From Lysobacteraceae bacterium (lineage in GTDB: Bacteria > Pseudomonadota > Gammaproteobacteria > DSM-19610): a stretch of DNA of 12,350 nt. The stretch covers positions 1 to 12,350 of the forward strand of contig JAIVHA010000205.1 in NCBI GenBank assembly GCA_020201295.1, read 5' to 3'. Shown here piece after piece: positions 7,245-12,350 of the stretch (position 1 is its first letter; every line of letters begins with the position of its first letter). A program made the position numbers and the translations under genes. Below the pieces are notes generated by a model that had not been told where the DNA came from, did not search any database, and was given only the letters and a program-made list of their open reading frames with translations.

Positions 7245-7715
7245 ATGGCTGCCAATCCTTCCCGCTCCCCCCTCCTGCCCGCCCTGTTCTGGCTCGCCCT
7301 CCTGGGCCTGGCCCTGCCCCTTGCGGCGGGCGCGGCGGACGATCTGTTCGGCGAACCCAAGCACAAGGTGATCTATCAGCTCAACAAGGCCGACCCGGAG
7401 TATATGGAAAGTATCCTGTTCTCCGCCGGGGAAATGATGCGCAAGTACGGCGACGACATCCATATCGTCATCACTGCCATCGGCCCGGGCCTGCACCTGC
7501 TGGGCAAGCTGCCGGAGCGGCCGGTACCGGAGATACTGCAGGAACGGGCCTCGAGCCTGGCCATGTACGGGGTGGAGTTCCATGCCTGTGGCAACACCAT
7601 GACCACCCTGTCCTGGACCGAGGACGACCTGCTCGACTTCGCCACCGTGGTCCCCATCGGGGCCGATGATCTCATGCTGTACCAGGAAAAAGGTTATGCC
7701 TACATAAGCTGGTAG
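7245..7715 (+). CDS. Exported DsrE/DsrF-like family protein
   Basis: A 156-residue protein with a clear signal peptide: a hydrophobic stretch at about 9-28 ending in PLAAGAA, so cleavage is likely near residue 31. The mature part has the DsrE/DsrF-like alpha/beta layout: KVIYQLNKADPEYMESILFSAG, DIHIVITAIGPGLHLL, and LAMYGVEFHACGNTM with a single cysteine at 115. In cytoplasmic DsrE and TusD proteins a cysteine carries sulfur as persulfide. Exported relatives form a set of unknown function often found near cytochromes and sulfur genes. It precedes two cytochrome c genes, consistent with a periplasmic redox or sulfur role, though that is inference. The ATG at 7245 gives the best signal peptide; the frame is open to 7185. 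The Shine-Dalgarno is weak. Confidence 0.8.
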   Translation: MAANPSRSPLLPALFWLALLGLALPLAAGAADDLFGEPKHKVIYQLNKADPEYMESILFSAGEMMRKYGDDIHIVITAIGPGLHLLGKLPERPVPEILQERASSLAMYGVEFHACGNTMTTLSWTEDDLLDFATVVPIGADDLMLYQEKGYAYISW

Positions 7716-7719
7716 GCTA

Positions 7720-7749
7720 TTTCCCCGCTTTGGACTCCGGCGCTATACT
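7720..7749 (+). promoter_or_regulatory. Candidate promoter for the cytochrome c pair
   Basis: TATACT at 7744-7749 is a good -10 hexamer. TTTCCC at 7720-7725 with an 18-base spacer is the best but weak -35 candidate. The predicted transcript would have a leader of about 60 bases before the ATG at 7817. The 101-base gap after the DsrE-like gene leaves room for a separate promoter. Confidence 0.4.
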
Positions 7750-7816
7750 CGGCCGGGTCAGTAATCATGAAAAGAATTTATTGCTGTTACGCGCAACCAC
7801 CACCAAAGTGAGGCTT

Positions 7817-8143
7817 ATGAAGATTCACATTCTCCCCCGTACGGTCGTACTCGGTCTGAGCCTGTCCCTCGGAGGCACCGCCCTCGCGGCGGGTGATCCC
7901 GTGGCCGGGCAGGTCAAGGCCACCACCTGTCTCGGCTGCCATGGCGTGCCGGGCTATACCAATGCCTACCCCACCTACCGGGTACCGAAGCTGGGCGGCC
8001 AGCATGCCCAGTACCTGGTGGCCGCCATGCAGGCCTACAAGAACGGGCAGCGCGGTCATGACACCATGCACGCCCAGATCAGCAGCCTGAGCGAACAGGA
8101 CATGGAAAACATCGCGGCCTGGTTCTCCGGCCCGCGCGACTAA
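7817..8143 (+). CDS. Periplasmic single-haem cytochrome c, c553-like
   Basis: A 108-residue class I cytochrome c. A signal peptide (about residues 1-25, ending TALAA) precedes GDPVAGQVKATT and the haem-binding CLGCH at 38-42 (Cys38, Cys41, axial His42). The probable sixth ligand is Met84 in GHDTMHAQ. The following LSEQDMENIAAWFSG is the usual C-terminal helix. Such small cytochromes carry electrons in the periplasm between a donor and a terminal reductase or oxidase; the partner cannot be told from sequence. GTGAGG directly precedes the ATG at 7817, which supports this start. A second, related cytochrome gene follows after 29 bases, so the two are probably co-transcribed. Confidence 0.88.
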   Translation: MKIHILPRTVVLGLSLSLGGTALAAGDPVAGQVKATTCLGCHGVPGYTNAYPTYRVPKLGGQHAQYLVAAMQAYKNGQRGHDTMHAQISSLSEQDMENIAAWFSGPRD

Positions 8144-8172
8144 TCCATCCACCTACCGCATTGGGGAACGAC

Positions 8173-8520
8173 ATGAACCGATTGAACATCCTTATCCTCT
8201 CCCTTGGCCTGGCCACCCTGTCCGGCCAATGCCTGGCTGCGGGCGATCCCGCCGCCGGCCAGACCAAGTCCGCCACCTGCGTCGCCTGTCATGGCGCCGA
8301 CGGCAACAGCAGCGATGCACAGTATCCACGCCTCGCCGGCCAGTACGTGGATTACCTGGAACAGGCACTGCAGGCCTACCAGGACGGCAGCCGTCAAAAT
8401 GCCATTATGAGCGGTTTTGCCGCCGGGCTCAGTGCCCAGGACATCCAGGACCTGGCTGCCTACTACGCCGCGCAGGAAGGCCTGTATGTAACGGCGATCA
8501 CCCGCACCCTCAAGCCGTAA
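8173..8520 (+). CDS. Periplasmic single-haem cytochrome c, c553-like (second copy)
   Basis: A 115-residue class I cytochrome c with a signal peptide (residues 1-23, ending CLAA) and a mature start GDPAAGQTKSAT that mirrors its neighbour. The haem site is CVACH at 36-40, and Met79 in NAIMSGFA is the likely sixth ligand. LSAQDIQDLAAYYA forms the closing helix. The sequence CHGADGNSS with YPRLAGQYVDYLEQALQAYQDG is typical of the cytochrome c553/c4-like family. GGGGA at 8163-8167 lies 5 bases before the ATG at 8173, so that start is preferred to an in-frame TTG at 8161. Cys20 is not in a proper lipobox (Gln precedes it), so this is read as soluble rather than a lipoprotein. The pair probably arose by duplication and diverged. 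Confidence 0.9.
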   Translation: MNRLNILILSLGLATLSGQCLAAGDPAAGQTKSATCVACHGADGNSSDAQYPRLAGQYVDYLEQALQAYQDGSRQNAIMSGFAAGLSAQDIQDLAAYYAAQEGLYVTAITRTLKP

Positions 8521-8527
8521 TGGCACT

Positions 8528-8645
8528 AGGAGCCTGTCGGACTTAGGCGATCGTAGCGAGCAAGGTGGGAGAGCGAGGACAGTTTTTCGATCGTTTGAGG
8601 AGAATAGCCGTAGCTATTCGACGAAAAGGATCGGAACGAGGCGAG
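8528..8645. repeat. Putative interspersed repeat with a perfect hairpin, distinct from the REP copies
   Basis: A palindromic block fills the convergent gap between the second cytochrome gene and the minus-strand gene ending at 8614. Its centre is a perfect 7-bp stem, GAATAGC (8602-8608) and GCTATTC (8613-8619), with a 4-nt loop. Weaker outward pairing between two GATC-containing arms extends to about 8589-8632. Both flanks carry short direct echoes such as TAGCGAGC and AGAGCGAG. Only one copy is in the window, so calling it a dispersed repeat relies on its look and position. The minus-strand stop at 8614-8616 lies inside the hairpin. Confidence 0.5.
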
Positions 8646-9357
8646 CACGCGTGCCATCCTGCAGGCGCTGGTGCACCAGCAACTGGGGCGCCAGGGAATC
8701 ATGGAAGGCACTTACCAGATCGCGCTGCCAGTCCTCGGACCAGCGCACTTCGTCCACCAGCAGCTCCGGGAAACCCTCCGCCGGCAGGCGACGCCCGGTA
8801 CCAGCCGGGTCCAGCCGCAGACCGTCGAGCCCTTCTCCCGACCCGTCTTCCCGGCGCCGGAACCACTGAGTACTCGGCTGCGGGCGCGCGGCGAAGTTGA
8901 CCAGTTGCTCCAGCTCCGCCTGGCAATGGCGGGCATCCGCCACCGCGCCGCGGGAACGAGGCAGAAAGGTCACCTGGAAATGGGCACGACCCGGCAGGAA
9001 GGGTCGCCAGGTGGGATCGGTCACCGATTCGCGTTCATGCTCCCAGAAACAGGTTCGCAGCAAGGCCAGCGGCATTGCGCTCTCCCGGTGCAGCAGCCAG
9101 AGCTCGAAGCGGTCCGCCTGTGGGAACGGCAATGTCGGTCGATTGTGAATGGCCTCCAGCAGGGCATCCTTGGGCAGGAGTTCGAAACCACAGTGATGAC
9201 TGGCCTCGGAAGCTGTCGAGAACTGCCGGGCGTCGAACACGCGTCGCGGTTGCCAGCGCTCACCCGTGCTGGAATAGGCGCGCACGGCGCCGGCATCGAT
9301 CACCTGGATCATCCCGAGGTAGGGATTCACGCGGCGCAAGGCGTAGTAATGAATCAT
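8614..9357 (-). CDS. Conserved-looking hypothetical protein, function unknown
   Basis: I do not recognise this 247-residue protein. It starts MIHYYALRRVNPYLGMIQVIDAG and continues with RAYSSTGERWQPR. It has no signal peptide, no transmembrane segment and no motif I can name, and it is rich in Arg, Leu and aromatics, suggesting a soluble cytosolic protein. Codon use matches its neighbours, the frame is long and uninterrupted, and the flanking genes leave it a natural slot, so it is likely real. It is divergent from the cyclic-nucleotide-binding-domain gene, with only 57 bases between the starts, so the two may share regulation. GCAGG about 5 bases before the ATG can serve as a Shine-Dalgarno. 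The last residues (VPILFVE) and the stop fall within a palindromic repeat, so the C-terminus may have been altered by repeat insertion. Confidence 0.7.
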   Translation of the reverse strand: MIHYYALRRVNPYLGMIQVIDAGAVRAYSSTGERWQPRRVFDARQFSTASEASHHCGFELLPKDALLEAIHNRPTLPFPQADRFELWLLHRESAMPLALLRTCFWEHERESVTDPTWRPFLPGRAHFQVTFLPRSRGAVADARHCQAELEQLVNFAARPQPSTQWFRRREDGSGEGLDGLRLDPAGTGRRLPAEGFPELLVDEVRWSEDWQRDLVSAFHDSLAPQLLVHQRLQDGTRARLVPILFVE

Positions 9358-9385
9358 GAAACCTGCATGGAATCTGGGCTATAGT
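9356..9385 (+). promoter_or_regulatory. Candidate promoter of the cNMP-domain/DUF1538 cluster
   Basis: TATAGT at 9380-9385 matches five of six -10 consensus bases, and ATGAAA at 9356-9361 matches four of six -35 bases, with an 18-base spacer. This would start transcription about 23 bases before the ATG at 9415. The -35 box overlaps the start codon of the divergent gene at 9357, so the two genes may interfere. Confidence 0.45.
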
Positions 9386-9414
9386 TGGTTCCCAGGACCA
9401 CCACCCGAACCGCG

Positions 9415-10128
9415 ATGCCCACCACCAGCAACCCCCTGCTCGACAGCCTGCTATCCGGCCTCGATGAAAAGGCCAGCCAGTTCCTGTCCGAGTATGGCCG
9501 CAAGCGGCGCTTTCAGCCCGGCGAATTCCTGGCACGGGAGGGCGATCCCTGCGAACAGGTATATATCATCCTGGACGGCACCGCCAGCATCCTCAAGGAG
9601 GATGCGCGCCACAACAACAATGTCATCGCCCAGGTGAGCAAGGGCGCCATCATCGGGGAGATGGGCGTGTTCATGGACCTGCGCCGCTCCGCCAGCATCC
9701 GCGCCAACGCCTCGCTGCTGGCCCTGGAATTCCGCAAGGAGGATTTCGTCACCGCCCTGCTCGATTTCCCCGCGCTCACCGTGCGCCTGATGCGCTCCCT
9801 GTCCACCAAGCTGCGCAGCCTCAACGAGCGCCTGGTGGATACTCTGCAGCTGAACCATGCCCTCTACCTGGGCACCCGCCTGTTGGAGGCCCTGCACACC
9901 AATCCCGACGCGGGGGATGACCAACCCGGCGTGCCCTTGACGCTGCATCTGGAACCCATCAGCCGGGACAGCGGCCTGTCGCGCCTGGACCTGACCAATG
10001 CCTTGATCGATCTCACCCGCAACGACCTGGTCTGGCAACTGCAATTCAAGGAGTCCGATCGCGTGGAATTGCGCTGTGACCCCGAATGCCTGCGCGACTA
10101 TCTGTTCCACATGGCCAGGCAGACCTGA
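9415..10128 (+). CDS. Cyclic-nucleotide-binding-domain protein (Crp/Fnr-like sensor)
   Basis: A 237-residue protein whose first 125 residues form a cNMP-binding beta-roll: RFQPGEFLAREGDPCEQVYIILDGTASI (about 32-59), then the phosphate-binding cassette beginning GEMGVF at 81 with Glu82 and Arg91-Ser92. These match the CRP residues that hold cAMP ribose and phosphate. A helix rich in Leu and Arg (about 121-150) follows, as in the CRP dimerisation helix. The C-terminal part (PISRDSGLSRLDLTNALIDLTRNDLVW) has the length and layout of a winged helix but lacks a clear recognition-helix match, so DNA binding is uncertain. It could instead be a regulatory subunit. The ATG at 9415 gives a normal domain start; the Shine-Dalgarno is poor. 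It lies 13 bases before the DUF1538 gene, so it is probably in one operon with it. Confidence 0.8.
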   Translation: MPTTSNPLLDSLLSGLDEKASQFLSEYGRKRRFQPGEFLAREGDPCEQVYIILDGTASILKEDARHNNNVIAQVSKGAIIGEMGVFMDLRRSASIRANASLLALEFRKEDFVTALLDFPALTVRLMRSLSTKLRSLNERLVDTLQLNHALYLGTRLLEALHTNPDAGDDQPGVPLTLHLEPISRDSGLSRLDLTNALIDLTRNDLVWQLQFKESDRVELRCDPECLRDYLFHMARQT

Positions 10129-10141
10129 CGGATAGATTACC

Positions 10142-10822
10142 TTGGATCATCTCAAAGACTTCTGGGAGACACTCAAGCACGCCTTCCACAACCTGATGCC
10201 GATCATCCTGGTAGTGGCGGTGTTCCAGCTTCTGGTCATGCGCCAGGTACCGGATGGCCTGGTGTCGATCACGATCGGCTTGCTGGTGGTGGTGCTGGGC
10301 GTGGCCTTGTTCCTACAAGGGCTGGAGATGGGGATCTTCCCCATCGGCAAGGGCCTGTCCAACGCCTTTGCCAAACGCGGATCCCTGCCCTTGCTGCTGG
10401 CCTTCGGATTCGCCCTGGGGTTTTCCGCGGTGATCGCCGAGCCGGCCCTCATCGCCGTGGCCGGCCAGGCGGAACTGATCAGCGAAGGGCGTGTGAATGC
10501 CCTGACCCTGCGCCTGATCGTGGCGATTTCGGTGGGAATCGTGGTTGCGGTGGGCGTGTTGCGCATCGTCACCGGCCAGCCACTGCACTGGTACATGATG
10601 TCTACAACCTTGGCGAGGTCGGACCGGGCCTGGCTGCGGGAGGCGCCAGCCTGCAGGAAACATCCCCGGCGGTGCCAGTGGAAGGAGCCAAGCCCCATAT
10701 GCTGCTGGGCATGCTGGGCGACCTCCTGCGGATGTTTCGCGATGTGTTGCCGATCATCCTGGTCATACTGTTTTTCCAATACGCGGTGCTGCGCAAGGCC
10801 ATCCCCTACCTGCCAAGGGTGA
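10142..10822 (+). CDS. DUF1538 membrane protein, first domain, truncated and frameshifted
   Basis: Residues 1-152 are a good DUF1538 N-terminal half: LMPIILVVAVFQLLV, ITIGLLVVVLGVALFLQGLEMGIFPIG, FALGFSAVIAEPALIAVAGQAEL and LRLIVAISVGIVVAVGVLRIVTG, with about four hydrophobic segments. After QPLHWYMM (near base 10600) the translation becomes Arg/Cys/Trp-rich and out of frame; this is not real family sequence. The downstream frame (10591 onward, + strand) reads VYNLGEVGPGLAAGG and runs into the second DUF1538 domain. About 70 residues corresponding to the end of the domain are missing compared with that second copy. The start is a TTG at 10142, chosen because the family N-terminus begins there; a later ATG at 10196 would cut into the first membrane segment. 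Function of DUF1538 is unknown; transport is plausible from the membrane topology. Confidence 0.75.
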   Translation: MDHLKDFWETLKHAFHNLMPIILVVAVFQLLVMRQVPDGLVSITIGLLVVVLGVALFLQGLEMGIFPIGKGLSNAFAKRGSLPLLLAFGFALGFSAVIAEPALIAVAGQAELISEGRVNALTLRLIVAISVGIVVAVGVLRIVTGQPLHWYMMSTTLARSDRAWLREAPACRKHPRRCQWKEPSPICCWACWATSCGCFAMCCRSSWSYCFSNTRCCARPSPTCQG

Positions 10823-11436
10823 TTACCGGCTTCCTGATGGTGATCTTCGGCCTGTATGCCTTCGTGCTGGGCCTGAAACTGGGCCTGTTCCCCATCGGCA
10901 CCAGCATGGCCGAGCAATTGATCGCCCTGGATCAGGTGTTCTTCATCTACCTGTTCGCCTTCTCCATCGGTTTCGCCACCACCATGGCCGAGCCGGCGTT
11001 GATCGCCATCGGCCAGAAGGCCGAGGAGGCCGGCAAGGGACGCCTGACTGGCAACGTGATCCGGATGCTCGTGGCACTGGGTGTCGCCATCGGCATCACC
11101 ATAGGCGTACACCGCATCCTGACCGGTGATCCGATCCACTACTACATCATGGCCGGCTACACCCTGGTGATCTTGCTTACCTGGCTGGCTCCCAGGTACA
11201 TCGTCGCGCTGGCGTTCGACCTCGGCGGGGTCACCACCTCGGAGGTGACGGTGCCGTTGGTGACTGCCCTGGGGATCGGGCTGGCCAGCCATATCGAGGG
11301 GCGTAACGTACTGATCGATGGCTTCGGCCTGATTGCCTTTGCCTCGATTTTTCCCATTGTCACGGTGATGCTATATGCCATCGTGATCGAGCATATTGCC
11401 CGTCGCCAGGGGCGGCAGGCCACAGAAGAGTCCTAG
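10699..11436 (+). CDS. DUF1538 membrane protein, second domain (complete)
   Basis: A 245-residue integral membrane protein, complete for one DUF1538 domain. It parallels the preceding gene: GLKLGLFPIGTSMAEQ against GLEMGIFPIGKGLSNA, AEPALIAIGQKAEE against AEPALIAVAGQAEL, and RILTGDPIHYYIM against RIVTGQPLHWYMM. It then continues with the part lost there: AGYTLVILLTWLAPR, FDLGGVTTSEVTVPLVTALGIGLAS and DGFGLIAFASIFPIVTVMLY. About six hydrophobic segments are visible. AAGGAG at 10682-10687 lies 11 bases before the ATG at 10699, so it could be translated alone; a GTG at 10672 is an alternative. The frame is open far upstream and aligns with the broken first domain, so the ancestral gene was probably one two-domain protein. 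The substrate is unknown. Confidence 0.85.
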   Translation: MLLGMLGDLLRMFRDVLPIILVILFFQYAVLRKAIPYLPRVITGFLMVIFGLYAFVLGLKLGLFPIGTSMAEQLIALDQVFFIYLFAFSIGFATTMAEPALIAIGQKAEEAGKGRLTGNVIRMLVALGVAIGITIGVHRILTGDPIHYYIMAGYTLVILLTWLAPRYIVALAFDLGGVTTSEVTVPLVTALGIGLASHIEGRNVLIDGFGLIAFASIFPIVTVMLYAIVIEHIARRQGRQATEES

Positions 11437-11456
11437 CACATGAGGGAGGGGTTATC

Positions 11457-11804
11457 ATGAGATTCGCCGTATTGATTGCCATGGTGGCAGATGATCTGGA
11501 AGACAAGGCGATCGATGTCGCCAGGCGTGCCGGCGCCGGGGGTGTCACCATCCTGGACGCCCGCGGGATTGGCGGTGACACCAAGAAGACCTTTTTCGGG
11601 CTTACCTACGAGGGCAGCCAATCGGTATTAGTGTTCGTGCTGGAACGAAAACTGTCGCTGACGGTGATGAAGGCACTGTCCACCGAGCTGGAGCTGGCCA
11701 ATCACAGCAAGGGTGTGGTATTTACCATCCCTCTGGAACATATTGCCGGTATCGATACCCGGCAGCTCGACCGCTTTCAGGAGAGCATGAAAGATGACAT
11801 CTGA
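11457..11804 (+). CDS. P-II-like regulatory protein, divergent
   Basis: A 115-residue protein with the ferredoxin-like layout of the GlnB/P-II superfamily: RFAVLIAMVADDLEDKAIDVARRAGAGGVTILDARGIGG (2-40) corresponds to the first strand, helix and start of the T-loop. VLVFVLERKLSLTVMKAL gives the second strand-helix pair, and KGVVFTIPLEHIAGI the last strand. P-II trimers bind ATP/ADP and 2-oxoglutarate and gate membrane transporters such as AmtB. Here the T-loop lacks the usual YRGAEY tyrosine and the B-loop GDGKIF signature is reduced to HSKGVVF, so ligands may differ. A strong GAGGGAGGGG Shine-Dalgarno precedes the ATG at 11457. Its place right after a membrane gene suggests it regulates that protein, as AmtB-GlnK and SbtA-SbtB pairs do (inference). 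Confidence 0.8.
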   Translation: MRFAVLIAMVADDLEDKAIDVARRAGAGGVTILDARGIGGDTKKTFFGLTYEGSQSVLVFVLERKLSLTVMKALSTELELANHSKGVVFTIPLEHIAGIDTRQLDRFQESMKDDI

Positions 11805-12207
11805 GAAACGCCCCACCCTGGTCAGCGACATCATGGTGCGCGATGTGGCCACCATTTCCCCCACGGCCACTCTGCGCGAGGCCTTGCGCACCATGCGCGA
11901 CAAGGGCGTCAAGTCCCTGGTAGTGGAAAAAAGCCACCCGCATGACGCCTTCGGCATCATCACCTATACCTCCATCCTCAAGACCATCGTCGCCGAGGAA
12001 GGGGATATCGACCTGGCCAACGTCTATGACGTCTATGCCAAGCCGGTAATCACCGTCAATGGCGATATGGAGGTCAAATATGTGGCCCGTCTGATGGTCA
12101 TCCAGTCCCTCCACCGGATCGTGGTACTGGAAAACAACGAGCTGGCCGGCATCATCAGCATGAACGACATCGTGGGCGTGATCGTTTCCATGATCGACGA
12201 AAACTGA
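11794..12207 (+). CDS. Tandem CBS-domain protein
   Basis: A 137-residue soluble protein made of two CBS motifs: DIMVRDVATISPTATLREALRTMRDKGVKSLVV to about residue 66, and VYAKPVITVNGDMEVKYVARLM to about 134, ending GIISMNDIVGVIVSM. Paired CBS domains form a Bateman module that binds adenosine nucleotides (AMP, ADP, ATP or related) and senses energy state, often controlling transporters or enzymes. The ATG at 11794 overlaps the end of the P-II-like gene by 11 bases, with AGGAG at 11780-11784 nine bases upstream, so the two are translationally coupled. No other domain is attached. It probably acts on the DUF1538 membrane protein, but this is inference from operon structure. Confidence 0.9.
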   Translation: MTSEKRPTLVSDIMVRDVATISPTATLREALRTMRDKGVKSLVVEKSHPHDAFGIITYTSILKTIVAEEGDIDLANVYDVYAKPVITVNGDMEVKYVARLMVIQSLHRIVVLENNELAGIISMNDIVGVIVSMIDEN

Positions 12208-12209
12208 CC

Positions 12210-12350
12210 CTACCCCGCCCGGCCATCCACCCGCGGGGTCCAGTAGATCACACCATAGCGCAGTGCCCAGGGCAGCAGGCACAGCAGCCAGACCGCGGCA
12301 GCCAGCAGATTGGTCGAAAGACCACCGCCCAGCATGGCCAGGCCCGGCAG
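12210..12350 (-). CDS. NnrS-family membrane protein, C-terminal end (partial)
   Basis: The minus strand is open from the window edge to a TAG at 12212-12210, giving 46 codons. They read as one long hydrophobic segment (TNLLAAAVWLLCLLPWALRYGVIYW) followed by the ending TPRVDGRAG. A final transmembrane helix followed by PR-[VI]-DG-x-xG at the C-terminus is typical of NnrS, a haem- and copper-containing membrane protein linked to nitric oxide stress and denitrification. The rest of the gene lies beyond the window, so the family call rests on this short signature and is moderate. Its stop is only two bases from the stop of the convergent CBS gene. No clear terminator lies between them; a weak inverted repeat (CCCCGC at 12213-12218, GCGGGG at 12233-12238) is inside this gene. 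Confidence 0.6.
   Translation of the reverse strand: MPGLAMLGGGLSTNLLAAAVWLLCLLPWALRYGVIYWTPRVDGRAG

Noticed and set aside
10610..10822. Cys/Trp/Arg-rich C-terminal tail of the first DUF1538 frame as a real domain
   Set aside because: It is the out-of-frame reading of the second DUF1538 domain, which is well conserved in the other frame.
10147..11292. 381-codon open frame on the - strand opposite the DUF1538 genes
   Set aside because: It has Asp/His/Gln-rich low-complexity content and lies antisense to clear membrane protein sequence.
1..12350. tRNA, rRNA, CRISPR arrays, insertion sequences or phage genes
   Set aside because: Reading both strands, I saw no cloverleaf, no regularly spaced repeat-spacer pattern, no transposase or integrase motif and no phage structural gene.

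Overview
The window looks like a chromosomal segment of a GC-rich gammaproteobacterium. The adjacent fabA-fabB pair, yajQ, cyaY and an HrpA-type helicase are typical of that class. An exported DsrE-like protein, two small c-type cytochromes and the tail of an NnrS-type membrane protein hint at a respiratory lifestyle using sulfur, nitrogen oxides or both. The genus cannot be fixed from the sequence alone.

Layout. Positions 1-142 hold the lysine-rich tail of a histone H1-like or AlgP-like nucleoprotein, followed by a strong terminator. yajQ (325-807, +) runs towards the fabA-fabB operon (2663-927, -), and a REP-like palindromic repeat lies between them. cyaY (2953-3288, +) is divergent from fabA and runs towards hrpA (7115-3479, -), with a second REP-like repeat in that gap. 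hrpA is broken into two overlapping reading frames and lacks a stretch of conserved sequence at the break. Divergent from hrpA is a + strand group: an exported DsrE/DsrF-like protein (7245-7715) and two single-haem cytochromes (7817-8143 and 8173-8520). A different palindromic repeat separates this group from an unrecognised protein (9357-8614, -).

The last third (9415-12207, +) is a tight cluster. It encodes a cyclic-nucleotide-binding-domain protein, two DUF1538 membrane segments, a divergent P-II-like protein and a two-CBS-domain protein. The DUF1538 segments look like the two halves of one two-domain protein split by an internal deletion and frame change. One membrane family encoded with three sensor-type folds suggests a nucleotide- or energy-regulated transport system of unknown substrate, and it is the best candidate here for an undescribed system. 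Only two bases beyond it, the opposite strand carries the C-terminal 46 codons of an NnrS-family protein, running off the window edge.

Two cautions. hrpA and the DUF1538 gene carry the same kind of lesion, roughly 70-90 conserved codons missing plus a frame change, so local assembly error should be excluded before reading either as biology. All three interspersed repeats lie in tail-to-tail gaps, and two of them appear to contain the stop codon of a neighbouring gene.
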